A stretch of 64,000 bases of DNA from Virgibacillus chiguensis (GCF_900129865.1 NZ_FQXD01000011.1:1-64000), one strand, 5' to 3'; positions 37,901-46,705 are shown, counted from the stretch's first letter. Program-made: numbers and translations. The notes: generated from the sequence alone by a model not told the origin.

Positions 37901-38015
37901 CTGTTTTCCATAATTCCTTCCATTCTTGAAGTAATGGTCGGGAAGATATACTTGTTTGGCTTAATTTAGATTTCCATTTATCGAATAAAGCTTGACATTT
38001 TTCTTTAAAATTCAT
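34959..38015 (-). CDS. Class A penicillin-binding protein (PBP1A family)
   Basis: A bifunctional peptidoglycan synthase of 1018 residues. A cytoplasmic N-terminus and one membrane helix (about 48-75) are followed by a GT51 transglycosylase domain: ATEDEYFQEHKG with the catalytic Glu, GGSTLTQQLIKN, and FEKEEILEAYLNVVPYG. The transpeptidase has SNGSTMKP (SxxK), SHN and KTGTS. A fibronectin type III domain follows (about 840-925, TPSSLRKSGGKLTWGKSSSKDVVGYRIYQ...YYVKAVDYFG). The end is a roughly 80-residue tail rich in Glu, Asp, Gln and Thr. ponA of B. subtilis has a similar layout. TACCCTCC-complementary AGGAGGG precedes the ATG. It stands alone with its own terminator. Confidence 0.93.
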   Translation of the reverse strand: MNFKEKCQALFDKWKSKLSQTSISSRPLLQEWKELWKTGKIQRTSRISYHVVWNVILFFLIIGLIGVFFAGGVGAGYFASLVKDEPVLPYQVMKQDIYNYDETSKLYFANETYLGELQSDLYREETTLKNISPHLIDAVIATEDEYFQEHKGIVPKAIVRAIFQEVTNAETKTGGSTLTQQLIKNQILTNEVSFERKAKEMLLALRLERFFEKEEILEAYLNVVPYGRNASGDNIAGIETAAQGVFGVSAKELNLAQSAYLAGLPQSPSMYTPFQNDGTLKDKDMLQYGIDRMKSVLKRMYESEYITEKEYKEASAYDVAKDFTEGSPSSIDKYPYLTFTIEDRAEKILAKQLAKKDGHSEKDLETDKDLQADYLERAKRDLRVNGYEIHTTIDKKMYDAMQKTAKEFAYYGPDRTYTKKNPNTGEVEKITEKVQTASVLIENSSGKILSFVGGRGYEDDNWNHAFQGKRSNGSTMKPLLAYAPAMEEGVIQPGSVIADYPKQIPGWEFGKPGNYSGGHYGLISAREALAKSHNFPVAEIYSKIINNDPASKYLEKMGFTSLTKGDHVHPSLSIGGMEHGVSVEENVNAFTTFGNNGKFVDAYMIEKITTKSGDVVYEHKADAVDVFSPQTTYLTVDMMRDVLTNGTGVYANSQLKHRGVDWAGKTGTSQEYKDSWFVATNPNVTFGTWIGYKTAYSLNDAGMGLSYGQRNIKLWAELINSATDVDPELLAPSKNFQRPNGIVSRSYCAISGLLPSELCEQAGLVKSDIYNSKYVPTKVDDSLVSGGSMVVVNGKTIAAGPNTPSEFTIGDGLAFNSAFLKRKGYDKLSDLSILFPRTEREKWEKISGVGSSSGGAIKNDGKAPNTPSSLRKSGGKLTWGKSSSKDVVGYRIYQATGPGNSFSQIGHTTSTSYNINSGNARYYVKAVDYFGKESTPSAELIVGDTKKEEPEKPDKGNNKESHKEAEKPSNAVQEEQQAETTTDETDKQPENTEDDDKDSTEENQDAEGDDTPEATTEE

Positions 38016-38477
38016 GTACTACCCTCCTAAATCCTTTCTTATTATAGCACAATCCTATCAAAGGCAATAACAAAATTTTTCCTGCTATTGCATATTCAAT
38101 GGCTTTGTAATTAAGATACATATACAAATGCCAAGTTGACGACAGAGGGCAGAAAGATAAACATCTTGCAGAAAAATGAAGTAACACTGTATTGCAATGT
38201 CGATTGTACAGCAGGCATTATATAATATCTACGTAGAAAAGATTTTGTTAAGTAGGTCGTAAATGAATTGCCCTTTTTTAGGGGCAGGTATGCTTGGGGG
38301 ACTTTTAAATGAAAAAGAGGATCAAAGACGTAGGTTACGCGTTATGTTCTACAAGCGATATCGAGTTGAGGACAAATTTAAGGGAATTTGAAAAGCGAGC
38401 GAGTAGTATTTTAATTATATGTTAAACAAGTGATGTAAAGTTGTAGACATAGGGGTTTTTGCAAAAATAATAGCCAG
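38016..38477. other. Gene-free region upstream of the PBP gene
   Basis: About 460 bp between two minus-strand genes, AT-rich, with no open frame that looks real and no repeat copy. It probably holds the PBP promoter, which I could not fix. Confidence 0.3.
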
Positions 38478-38497
38478 TACCCATTTCAAGTGGGTAC
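38478..38497 (-). terminator. Hairpin after the DUF4064 gene
   Basis: GTACCCA-TTTCAAG-TGGGTAC stem, 14 bp past the stop. On the minus strand only a loose T-rich stretch follows. Confidence 0.5.
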
Positions 38498-38511
38498 CGA
38501 CCATATAACAT

Positions 38512-38943
38512 TTATTCGATCATTTTTTTAGGTCTACGAACGAGGGCAATAATACCTGCGATTAGGTAAGCGGCGCCTCCGAAAATACCAAAGAAAAGGC
38601 TGGCAACGGTACCTACAATAGCGGTAACAATGAGTAATATTCCTGCAGCTTTCGGTTTTTTGTCTCCTATTAAGAAGAAAAATGCAAGGGCACCCAACGC
38701 TACTTGAACTAAAAACACAAAGAATAGATAGTTTGTTCCTGTTTCAAGCACGGTTTTAAACTCTTGTTCATTTAATTCTTCAACTCCAGGTTGCGAAGTT
38801 TCTTCTTGGAGTTGCATAAACTCTTCAACCATTGATTTCATCGTATCATTATCCGTAAACGCAACGACGCCAACACTAACTGTCATTAACAAGAAAATCA
38901 CTAATCCAATACTAGTGAAAATCATTTCAACTGTACGCTTCAT
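38512..38943 (-). CDS. DUF4064 membrane protein
   Basis: A 143-residue protein with four hydrophobic segments: one near the N-terminus (about 7-28), then after an acidic outside loop (DNDTMKSMVEEFMQLQEETSQPGVEE) three more in the C-terminal half. The spacing and the ending RRPKK fit DUF4064 of Firmicutes. The function is unknown. AGGAGGTATAAAA precedes the ATG. Confidence 0.72.
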   Translation of the reverse strand: MKRTVEMIFTSIGLVIFLLMTVSVGVVAFTDNDTMKSMVEEFMQLQEETSQPGVEELNEQEFKTVLETGTNYLFFVFLVQVALGALAFFFLIGDKKPKAAGILLIVTAIVGTVASLFFGIFGGAAYLIAGIIALVRRPKKMIE

Positions 38944-39546
38944 TTTTATACCTCCTATACATCGATTAACTCAATATCTGTTAGTTGATAAATGAGTCGT
39001 AAAATTTACCTTTGAGAAAAATATATGTATGCAAATAAAGGAAACATGCTAATAAGATATCACATTTTTTCATAGTAAGCTATTGAGAACCAGTAATGGT
39101 ATGTGCCAAATTCTTGTCGACTAATGTTATTTATTGTTGACAATCAATATTATTGATAATAAACTCCAGATAAATAGTTATAATTTTTTAAAAAGTGTTG
39201 GATTTGACATCCTTTTTACTAGTTTTTTACTCTATTTAATTTATTTTATGTTATCCTTTTAATGAATAGAGTCATCAAAATGGGAAATTAGTAAATATTA
39301 CAAATCATTGTTTCTTCCATAATCTGAAAAAATGATCATTTTAGTGAAAAAGTATATAAATGATTTGCTGATTTTCTCAGGATAAATGCAGAATGTATTG
39401 GAAATTTTGATAGCCGAGCAGTTATGGAACGATTCAATGCCATTCTTTTCAATCATTAGGTCACTAAAGTTAAGTTGGGAATTAGTTGGATTAGGAGGTG
39501 TTACGTGCTCTATTGAGGGTACTAAAAAATAATGAAAGGGAAGCTG
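38944..39546. other. 600-bp AT-rich divergent intergenic region
   Basis: Long and strongly AT-rich, without a gene. At 39137-39165 TTGACA, 17 bp, then TAAACT overlaps an inverted repeat ATCAAT-ATT-ATTGAT, so a regulated promoter toward the + strand is possible. It lies 385 bp from the next + gene, which weakens the link. Confidence 0.3.
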
Positions 39547-39825
39547 ATGATGGGTGTTTCTATATTAAAAAGAATTATTAGTTTGTTGGCAATCCCAGTA
39601 CTTGCTGTCTTTACAGTTGGATTATGCCTATGTACGTTTATTGCTGTAGTTGCTGGCCTATTGTATACTTTTGGTGTAGATATTAGAATGCAATTAGGTC
39701 CTAACTTTCCAGTTCCTACCTATCTTGGTCTGCCGGTAGGTATTTTATTTGGAGCTCTCCTATTATTTATAGCATTTTTCTCATGGAAATTATTAAAGTT
39801 TTTTGTCGCTTCGTGGAATGTATAG
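39547..39825 (+). CDS. Small membrane protein, unknown
   Basis: A protein of about 92 residues with two clear hydrophobic helices (about 6-40 and 58-82) joined by VDIRMQLGPNFPVPTYLGLPVG. AAAGGGA lies five bases before the ATG at 39547; an earlier ATG at 39532 overlaps that site's upstream side and has no ribosome site of its own. I recognise no family. The composition is that of a real integral membrane protein. Confidence 0.55.
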   Translation: MMGVSILKRIISLLAIPVLAVFTVGLCLCTFIAVVAGLLYTFGVDIRMQLGPNFPVPTYLGLPVGILFGALLLFIAFFSWKLLKFFVASWNV

Positions 39826-40203
39826 TTATAATGTTTAACAAACTCTTCTATATCTAATTATCGTAAGACAAGGTATAGGCCGTGTAATTTAACAAATGAA
39901 AGACCTGTTTGATAAGGCTTTTAACCAAGTCATCAATAAGGAGTCTTGAACTTCAACAAGTGAAAGTAAATCGAAAAGTAGACATCCGGAAGGCGATGGA
40001 AAGATGCAAACATTACAATTAACCAACTATTCGTGTCGTTCAGTGCGCTCACCTTATCAAGCTTTGGCAGCAGACGGAGAAATGTATTGCGCCATATAAT
40101 TATTTTGTGCTACTTGTTTCTTTCCAATCTTTCACCCATGCGATCAATTTTTTGGTCACACTTGGCCCCGGATTAGTGTATTAACTTGCTTTATTTTGCA
40201 AAG
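39826..40203. other. Gene-free region between convergent genes
   Basis: About 380 bp. The + frame from 39891 reads 18 codons (MKDLFDKAFNQVINKES), then a stop and an open stretch of about 45 codons. It might be a decayed gene, but no family is recognised. Confidence 0.25.
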
Positions 40204-40249
40204 TAAAAAAACCCTTGAAACGTTGGTATAACAACATTTCAAGGGTTTG
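40204..40249 (-). terminator. rpsD terminator
   Basis: CAAACCCTTGAAATGTTG / CAACGTTTCAAGGGTTT stem followed by TTTTTTAC on the minus strand, 25 bp past the rpsD stop. Confidence 0.88.
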
Positions 40250-40274
40250 TCTGTTATCTTGCAAACTACAAAGA

Positions 40275-40877
40275 TTAACGAGAGTAGAATTCGACAATTA
40301 AGGATTCGTTAATTTCTGCTGGTAACTCTTCACGCTCTGCGTAGCGCGTGAATGTTCCTTCTAATTTTTCTTCATCAAGTGACAAGTAATCAGGAACAAA
40401 GTTGTTTACTTCCATTGCTTCTTTTACGATATTTAGGTTTTTAGATTTTTCACGTAAACCGATAACTTGGCCAGGTTTGACCATGTAAGATGGAATATCT
40501 ACGCGAGAACCATCAACTGTAATATGACCATGATTAACAAGCTGGCGAGCTTGTCTGCGTGTACGAGCAAAACCTAAGCGGTAAACTAAGTTATCAAGAC
40601 GAGAATCAAGTAATAGCATGAAATTCTCACCGTGAACACCTTTCATTTTTCCTGCTTTGTTAAACAAAGTACGGAATTGACGTTCATTTAAACCATACAT
40701 AAAACGAAGCTTTTGCTTTTCTTGTTGCTGTAAACCATATTCAGACATTTTTTTACGTTGATTCGGTCCATGTTGACCTGGTGCGTAAGGACGTTTATCT
40801 AACTCCTTACCAGTTCCTGTTAATGAAATGCCAAGACGACGTGATTTTTTCCATACTGGTCCAGTATAGCGAGCCAT
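40275..40877 (-). CDS. rpsD: 30S ribosomal protein S4
   Basis: A 200-residue S4 protein, primary 16S rRNA binder and early assembly factor. Start [37 protein letters not shown] and the S4 RNA-binding domain [31 protein letters not shown] (about 93-123) are diagnostic. AAAGGAGG precedes the ATG. It is a single gene with its own promoter, a leader of about 180 nt and a terminator. tyrS, its neighbour in B. subtilis, is not here. Confidence 0.97.
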   Translation of the reverse strand: MARYTGPVWKKSRRLGISLTGTGKELDKRPYAPGQHGPNQRKKMSEYGLQQQEKQKLRFMYGLNERQFRTLFNKAGKMKGVHGENFMLLLDSRLDNLVYRLGFARTRRQARQLVNHGHITVDGSRVDIPSYMVKPGQVIGLREKSKNLNIVKEAMEVNNFVPDYLSLDEEKLEGTFTRYAEREELPAEINESLIVEFYSR

Positions 40878-41060
40878 AAGACATTTCCTCCTTTTTCTTT
40901 TATTTGTATAAAATAAAAGAGCGTGTTCTATTCACTTGCTCATGATGTTTTCATGTACCATCGCTCCAGCAGCTAAGAGTTACGCGATACACCTCTTTAT
41001 TTGGAGGAACAACATGACAACAGGTGCCAGATCACTAAGGCTACTTTATTATTTTACACA
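40878..41060 (-). promoter_or_regulatory. rpsD 5' leader, candidate S4 autoregulatory site
   Basis: About 180 nt of untranslated leader lies between the predicted transcription start and the rpsD ATG. It includes AAGAGGTGTATCGCGTAACTC and GCTGCTGGAGCGATGG on the minus strand, which can pair locally. B. subtilis rpsD is known to be repressed by S4 binding to its leader, so the same role is inferred here. No fold was computed. Confidence 0.5.
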
Positions 41061-41066
41061 ACGAAT

Positions 41067-41095
41067 AGTATATAGTTTTTTTGTTTATAAGTCAA
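41067..41095 (-). promoter_or_regulatory. Sigma-A promoter of rpsD
   Basis: On the minus strand TTGACT, 17 bp, TATACT. It is near-consensus, with a predicted start at about 41060. Confidence 0.8.
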
Positions 41096-41262
41096 CTATT
41101 TGAGGTGAATTAAATATTATGTTTTGTTATAGGAATAAAGTCCTATTTGGTTTATAATAGAAATAAAAAAAGATGTACAGTCAAGGGTTATTTCAAGTAT
41201 CTGATCTGAATATCTTGGCATACTTTAGGATTATAAAATATTCTATTAAGATGGTGAGAATA

Positions 41263-43017
41263 ATGGATTTACAACATGTAAGGGATCATCTACAACAAGC
41301 ATATGATAAATTACTCTGTAGTATATGGGATTGCAAGCGTATGGACCACTTATCATTTATTGTAAATCAAATATATGCTTTAAATGAAGTTGACGTTGTG
41401 GCTGTTTATCAATGGCATGGTACCTACTACAAACGCATTCTTTTACACGAGCTAAAAAACAGTACGTATGCTACTCCTGAAAAGATGACAATAGAAGAAC
41501 AAAAGCTTTACGAAGGAACAAATGAAAAGGGATACCCGATACAGGTAAAGGAGGATTATTTGTTATTAATTACAACAAGGAAGCCTATGCAAGCTTCCAT
41601 TCGTTCTCTTATACGTTCCGAAGTTATAAATATGTTGGATGTGATGCAAGGACAAATGAATGAAAGAACACAATATCAATTCCTTTACCATTTAACGGCT
41701 ACTTTGTTTGTGCAAAAACAGAAATCAACCATCGTAGAAATAATATTGCATGCCTTCATGCACTTTTATCCTACCATTAAAATTCATTTATCGTTATCAC
41801 AAGACACGGAAATAGATGTTGATTATCCAATAGAATCAATTGAATATAAGGATAAACAGTCAGTAAGTTTGAGTACCAAGGCATTTATATCTGGAGAGGT
41901 GCAAGTTGAAAAACAATTAGAAACTGTATCCAGCATTTTCTTGCCGTTAACAGGAAACCAAGGCGTTTATGGTGTCATTCAATTATTTGGGAAGGGTGGG
42001 CATGATTTTTCAAACCAAGATATTTTATTTGTGACTAATGTAGCGCAAACGGCAGGGAAGGCAATTGAAAATGCTAGTCTAATGGAACATAACAAACGAC
42101 TCATTTCAGAATTAAAATTAATTAATGACGTCACGCATCACCTTAATTCCAACTTAGATTTGAAAGATATTGCGGAGTATATACGAGACACCATTATAGA
42201 AATATGTGAAGCACAGGAAATTGGCTTTATTTTTTATACGAAAACTGGAGAGATGACAATTTTACAAGCAAGCACAGATTATTTTCATGGTTCTGATAGC
42301 TTTACTACGTTTTTAATGGAGCAAGACATGCGAGCAACCTTTCATGGAAATTACAATGCTTTTCCCGGTTTGCCATATCGCTCTTTAATATGGATTCCTT
42401 TACAGCAAGGAGTTAAGGTTTATGGCATGGTAGTACTTATGCATTCTTCTTCTTATTTCTTTTCCTTTGAGATGTTTAAATTTATGCAATCACTTATTCA
42501 GCATTGTTCTTTAGCGTTCTTTAACACTATTTTAAAAGAAGAACTTCAAAAAGCAGTGATTACAGATGATTTAACGAAACTTTATTCGAGGAATTATTTA
42601 GAAGGAAAAATTAGTCAACAGCGACAAATAACACGAAATGGTTCATTAATTCTTTTTGATATTGATGATTTTAAAAAAGTAAATGATACATATGGACACC
42701 ATGTTGGTGATCATGTGTTAAAACAAGTAGCGGAAATTATTCGGCAATATTCGAATCATCACGCAATTCCAGCGAGATGGGGTGGGGAAGAGTTAGCGAT
42801 TTACGCACCGGATAAGAAAATTAACGAAGCGGTAGTATTGGCAGAAGAAATTTGCAACTATGTGGAAAATAATACGGACCCGCCAGTAACTCTCTCTTGT
42901 GGTGTGTCTACTTGGGAAAACAATTACAATGACTCTATTAGTGAGTTGTTTATTCGTGCAGATCGTGCACTGTACAAGGCAAAGCATAAAGGTAAAAACA
43001 GTGTTGTAAGAGGGTAG
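41263..43017 (+). CDS. dgcP: Diguanylate cyclase DgcP (YtrP)
   Basis: A protein of 584 residues with GAF-like sensory regions (about 60-430) and a C-terminal GGDEF domain. The domain starts at TDDLTKLYSRNYLE, has the metal-binding FDIDDFKKVNDTYGHHVGDHVL and the active loop RWGGEELA, so it should make c-di-GMP. No RxxD inhibitory site is seen just upstream of the loop. Position between rpsD and ytsP matches B. subtilis ytrP/dgcP. I chose ATG 41263 behind GGTGAGAAT; the frame is open to 41173 without a ribosome site. Confidence 0.9.
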   Translation: MDLQHVRDHLQQAYDKLLCSIWDCKRMDHLSFIVNQIYALNEVDVVAVYQWHGTYYKRILLHELKNSTYATPEKMTIEEQKLYEGTNEKGYPIQVKEDYLLLITTRKPMQASIRSLIRSEVINMLDVMQGQMNERTQYQFLYHLTATLFVQKQKSTIVEIILHAFMHFYPTIKIHLSLSQDTEIDVDYPIESIEYKDKQSVSLSTKAFISGEVQVEKQLETVSSIFLPLTGNQGVYGVIQLFGKGGHDFSNQDILFVTNVAQTAGKAIENASLMEHNKRLISELKLINDVTHHLNSNLDLKDIAEYIRDTIIEICEAQEIGFIFYTKTGEMTILQASTDYFHGSDSFTTFLMEQDMRATFHGNYNAFPGLPYRSLIWIPLQQGVKVYGMVVLMHSSSYFFSFEMFKFMQSLIQHCSLAFFNTILKEELQKAVITDDLTKLYSRNYLEGKISQQRQITRNGSLILFDIDDFKKVNDTYGHHVGDHVLKQVAEIIRQYSNHHAIPARWGGEELAIYAPDKKINEAVVLAEEICNYVENNTDPPVTLSCGVSTWENNYNDSISELFIRADRALYKAKHKGKNSVVRG

Positions 43018-43054
43018 GTGTAACAAATGGTGTAAGACCCATCCATATGAAAGT

Positions 43055-43107
43055 GTGAAAAGCTACAGCTTCCGCTATAAAAAGTTGGCGGTAAGCCAAG
43101 TTTTCTA
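43055..43107 (+). repeat. Repeat family 2, 3' half
   Basis: GAAAAGCTACAGCTTCCGCTATAA then GTTGGCGGTAAGCCAAG and TTTTCTAAC: the middle and right end of family 2. It lies between the convergent dgcP and ytsP genes, touching the ytsP stop. Confidence 0.6.
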
Positions 43108-43611
43108 ACTAGTCGTCTTAGGTACGCTTAAATAGTACTGCAACGTTTGTACAAATTTCTCCAAGTAAATTCGATCTGTTTCATCAAATCGATCATGTAT
43201 AGGGCTATCAATATCTAGTACGCCAAATATTTTATCATCTAGTATAATAGGTACGACTATTTCCGAATTAGTGTCCCCATCGCAAGCAATATGACCAGGG
43301 AATTGGTGGACATCTGCAACGAGTTGCGTCTTTTTTTCCAAAATAGCTGTACCACAAACGCCTTTTCCATAACCAATTCGAATACAGGCTGGTAAGCCTT
43401 GAAAAGGCCCTAGCACTAATTCATTTTGTTCTTCTTTCCAAATATAAAATCCAACCCAGTTTGTGTTATCTAAAAATTGATTTAAAAGCGCAGATGCATT
43501 AGAGAGAACGGCTATTTCATCTTGCTCCCCATCGCTTAACGCTTGAAGCTGGCGAATTAACAAATCATAATCTTTCTGTTTATCTCCCGAATAATAAATA
43601 GTTTGAAACAT
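43105..43611 (-). CDS. ytsP: Free methionine-R-sulfoxide reductase (YtsP), GAF domain
   Basis: A single GAF domain of 168 residues of the fRMsr type, reducing free Met-(R)-sulfoxide. Three conserved cysteines are present in PACIRIG, GKGVCGTA and HIACDGD. The C-terminal VLDIDSPIHDRFDETDRIYLE is typical. AAGGGGACG precedes the ATG. Its order with dgcP and refZ is as in B. subtilis. Confidence 0.92.
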   Translation of the reverse strand: MFQTIYYSGDKQKDYDLLIRQLQALSDGEQDEIAVLSNASALLNQFLDNTNWVGFYIWKEEQNELVLGPFQGLPACIRIGYGKGVCGTAILEKKTQLVADVHQFPGHIACDGDTNSEIVVPIILDDKIFGVLDIDSPIHDRFDETDRIYLEKFVQTLQYYLSVPKTTS

Positions 43612-43727
43612 AAAAAAACGTCCCCTTTATTACAGTGAATTTCGACAAAGGTGTTATTTTTGTCGAGTAAAAAATGCAGGATAAGTGATTCCGTTTGTCG
43701 TAAAGTTGATATAAGGAGTTGAATTAA

Positions 43728-44348
43728 ATGAAAATAAATCCCTCAAAACAAAAGGTTATTGAAGCGGCTACTGAACTCTTTTTTCAAAAAGGGTTTCATG
43801 GTACATCCGTACGTGATATTGCAGATAAAGCAAGAGTCAATGTATCCTTGATCAGCTATTATTTCAAAGGAAAACAAGGTTTACTTGAATTTGCTGTTAC
43901 AGATTACTATGAAAAATACCTTGAAACAGTAGAAGCTACCATTAAACAGAATCAACATTTAAACAAATTGCAACAACTAAAAGAATTAATTTTTTTCATT
44001 ATACAGTATAAACAAACAAAGCATCAATTCTCTTGTTTTATCCATAGAGAGTTGTCATTAGATTCCGTTTTTGTAAGAGAAATCTCCGTTACATACTTAG
44101 CGAAGGAAAATCATCTATTAACTCAAGCGTTCTACGGAGTGTTGGATGAGGAACGGACATCAATTAATGATCGAACCTATTTGTTTATGCAGTTGAAAGG
44201 TATGTTAGTAACACCATATATGATGCCAAATGAATGGAAACATCAAATAATTGGAGAATACTCGCACCAAATCTTCGTTCGAAATTATGTGAAAACAATT
44301 CATGACTGGCTTGATTGTTTAGTTATGAAGCAAAAAAATTATGCGTAG
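43728..44348 (+). CDS. refZ: RefZ, TetR-family regulator of FtsZ positioning
   Basis: A 206-residue TetR-type protein. The helix-turn-helix is at about 9-52 (KQKVIEAATELFFQKGFHGTSVRDIADKARVNVSLISYYFKGKQGLLEFA). By position (ytsP, refZ, ezrA) and length it matches B. subtilis RefZ (YttP), which binds palindromes near the origin and limits Z-ring placement in sporulation. AAGGAG precedes the ATG. None of its operator sites was recognised in this window. Confidence 0.85.
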   Translation: MKINPSKQKVIEAATELFFQKGFHGTSVRDIADKARVNVSLISYYFKGKQGLLEFAVTDYYEKYLETVEATIKQNQHLNKLQQLKELIFFIIQYKQTKHQFSCFIHRELSLDSVFVREISVTYLAKENHLLTQAFYGVLDEERTSINDRTYLFMQLKGMLVTPYMMPNEWKHQIIGEYSHQIFVRNYVKTIHDWLDCLVMKQKNYA

Positions 44349-44798
44349 AGGATAGATTTGATAGACAAATAAAGTCATTTCGTATAAGGTTTGCAAATTA
44401 TAGAATGGGAGGAAATAATTTCTAGGGATTATTTTTATTTATCAAACGTAATATTTTTAACGATTATGCAATTAATTTGTATTTTTTTAGCAAAAGGTAC
44501 GTAGAACATGGTATTATAATAGGTAGATTTATTATGATTCGCTAAATATAATGTAAAAAAACCATTCTCTAATTTTGTTATTATAATACCTATACGAACT
44601 ACAGTCGAAAGTTGTGTGTATTTTCCCTTGTTTAAGAGAATGTTTGTTATATGCTTATATAAGAGTTACGTGATACCTTGAATCCGCGTGAGTAGTGGTT
44701 TCAATATAAATATTAAAGGCGTATCGTTTTAGTTATCGAAGCGTTGTAATTGAAAAATTAGGAAAAGGGTCTTAGGAGATTTAGTTGGGAGGCATTTT
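44349..44798. other. Gene-free region upstream of ezrA
   Basis: 450 bp, AT-rich, no gene or repeat copy. The GGGAGG ribosome site of ezrA lies at its right end. Promoter not fixed. Confidence 0.3.
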
Positions 44799-46493
44799 AT
44801 GGCATACATCATTGGCATTATACTTGTAGTTATCGCACTTATTATTACAGGACTAATTTTACGTAAAAGGGTATATGATGTTGTCGATCGCAATGAAGCT
44901 TGGAAAATGGATATCATGGGTCGAAACATCAATGCCGAGCTCTCCCGTATAAAAATACTTAACTTGTCTGGAGAAACGCAAGATAAGTTTGAGGCGTGGA
45001 AAGAGCGTTGGGAACATATTGTTACAAAGGAATTAACAGATATTGAAGAGCATTTGTTTGATGCAGAGGAAGCAGCAGACCGTTATCGCTTTTCAAAAGC
45101 AAAAAAAACTTTAGCAGAAGTGGAAAAAATACTTCAAAAAGTAGAAATGGAAATTGAACAAATTATTAAAGAAGTGGATGAATTACTCAATTCTGAAGCA
45201 GAGAGTCGAAAAGAAATGGAATATGTTGAACCAACGCTAAAAGATTTGCGGAAGAAACTATCGCAAAATCGTTATCAATATGGGAAAGCAGAGAGTTATT
45301 TTGAAACAAAATTAGATGAACTGTTTAAAGAGCTTGCTTCTTACTATGAACTAATAGAAGAAGGGAATTACATAGAGGCAAAACAATTGGTTGATAATCT
45401 TAAACTTTCTCTTGACCATTTGCAAATACAGCTTGAGGAATTTCCACATGTTTATAAAATGTGTAAACAAGAGCTTCCTTCTCAATTAGATGATCTACTT
45501 TCGGGAATTAAGGAAATGAAAAGTGAAGGGTACCGCGTTGAGCATCTTGCGTTTGAAAAAGAAATTCGCAACTATCAGCAAAAGCTTACACAGATGGTGG
45601 ATAAACTGGATAAAGGTGACATGGCTAATGGCGAGACATTAATTGAAGAGATCGAAACACGTTCCAAGGAAATGTATCAATTATTGGAAAAAGAGGCAAT
45701 TGCTAAAAATTATGTGGAAACAAAATTACCGACTTATCAACAAACGATGCAAGAAGTTACAGCTACTTTTAATGACACAAAGCAAGAGGTAGAGCAGCTA
45801 CAAAAGGCTTATTATTTTGAAGATAGTGATATGGAAAAATATATATCCTTGGAAAAATTGATTTCGAAATTAAATTCACAAGTGGAAACAGTCGTCTCCG
45901 ATTTGAAAGAAGAAAAATCGCCGCATACAAAGCTTCGAAATGAAATAGAAGCAGCCCTTGAAGAAATTGAGAAATTAAAAGAAAGCCATCAAGCATTCAG
46001 AAAACGAATTCAAAACCTACGCAAAGATGAGCTAGAGGCTAAGGAAAAGTTGACAGAAATGCGGAATGAGTTGTATTCTGTACAACGAAAGCTTAAAAAA
46101 AGTAATGTACCTGGAGTTCCTACATTTATTTGGAATCTTATAGAAACAGCGAATGATAAAAATCAACGTGTCGTAAAAGCATTAGAAAATCAGCCTTTAG
46201 AGATGGCAGAAGTGCAACAAGCATTAAATGATGCGAAAAACGCTGTGACCTATTGTGTAGAACAAACAGAATTGATGTTAGAACAAGCCTATTTGACTGA
46301 GCAGGTCATTCAATATGCAAACCGATATCGGAGTCAATACCCGTTGTTAGCGGAAAAATTGGCGGAGTCGGAACGTTTGTTTCGGAAATATGAGTATGAA
46401 TTAGCACTTGAGAATGCGGCTAAAGCAATTGAAGAGGTCGAGCCGGGAGCCCTAAAGCGCATTGAGGCTTACCAATCCGCTGTTGAGGAATAA
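44799..46493 (+). CDS. ezrA: Septation ring regulator EzrA
   Basis: A 564-residue membrane-anchored protein. One N-terminal helix (residues 3-22) with a short outside tail is followed by over 500 residues of spectrin-like coiled-coil. The early block RNEAWKMDIMGRNINAELSRIKILNLSGETQDKFEAWKERWE is the EzrA signature. It limits FtsZ assembly and links division to PBP1. GGGAGG precedes the ATG and an intrinsic terminator follows. Confidence 0.95.
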   Translation: MAYIIGIILVVIALIITGLILRKRVYDVVDRNEAWKMDIMGRNINAELSRIKILNLSGETQDKFEAWKERWEHIVTKELTDIEEHLFDAEEAADRYRFSKAKKTLAEVEKILQKVEMEIEQIIKEVDELLNSEAESRKEMEYVEPTLKDLRKKLSQNRYQYGKAESYFETKLDELFKELASYYELIEEGNYIEAKQLVDNLKLSLDHLQIQLEEFPHVYKMCKQELPSQLDDLLSGIKEMKSEGYRVEHLAFEKEIRNYQQKLTQMVDKLDKGDMANGETLIEEIETRSKEMYQLLEKEAIAKNYVETKLPTYQQTMQEVTATFNDTKQEVEQLQKAYYFEDSDMEKYISLEKLISKLNSQVETVVSDLKEEKSPHTKLRNEIEAALEEIEKLKESHQAFRKRIQNLRKDELEAKEKLTEMRNELYSVQRKLKKSNVPGVPTFIWNLIETANDKNQRVVKALENQPLEMAEVQQALNDAKNAVTYCVEQTELMLEQAYLTEQVIQYANRYRSQYPLLAEKLAESERLFRKYEYELALENAAKAIEEVEPGALKRIEAYQSAVEE

Positions 46494-46515
46494 GTATATA
46501 CAAGGTCGTATGGAA

Positions 46516-46547
46516 GAAGGATATGCATTCGATGATATCCTTTTTTC
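46516..46547 (+). terminator. ezrA terminator
   Basis: AAGGATAT-GCATTCGATG-ATATCCTTTTTT, 23 bp after the stop. Confidence 0.85.
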
Positions 46548-46577
46548 ACTTTAAAAAAGGTGATTAGAAGAACTTGA

Positions 46578-46705
46578 TCTATCGCCAAGACACTCTGGAA
46601 AAAGCTGTAGTTTTTCTCACTATAGACCTTTGTTTTTATACTTTTTTATAGTATAAAAAACATGGCTTGTCGCCATAAAAATGTCGCGACAAGCCAAGTT
46701 TTTTG
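46578..46705. repeat. Repeat family 2, composite copy with hairpin
   Basis: The left half (46578-46624) is an inverted copy of the family core (TATCGCCAAG ... AAAAAGCTGTAGTTTTTCTC). The right half reads forward (TTTATAGTATAAAAAACATG) and ends in a strong stem GGCTTGTCG-CCATAAAAATGT-CGCGACAAGCC plus AAGTTTTTTG. That hairpin could terminate transcription before nifZ. Confidence 0.55.
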
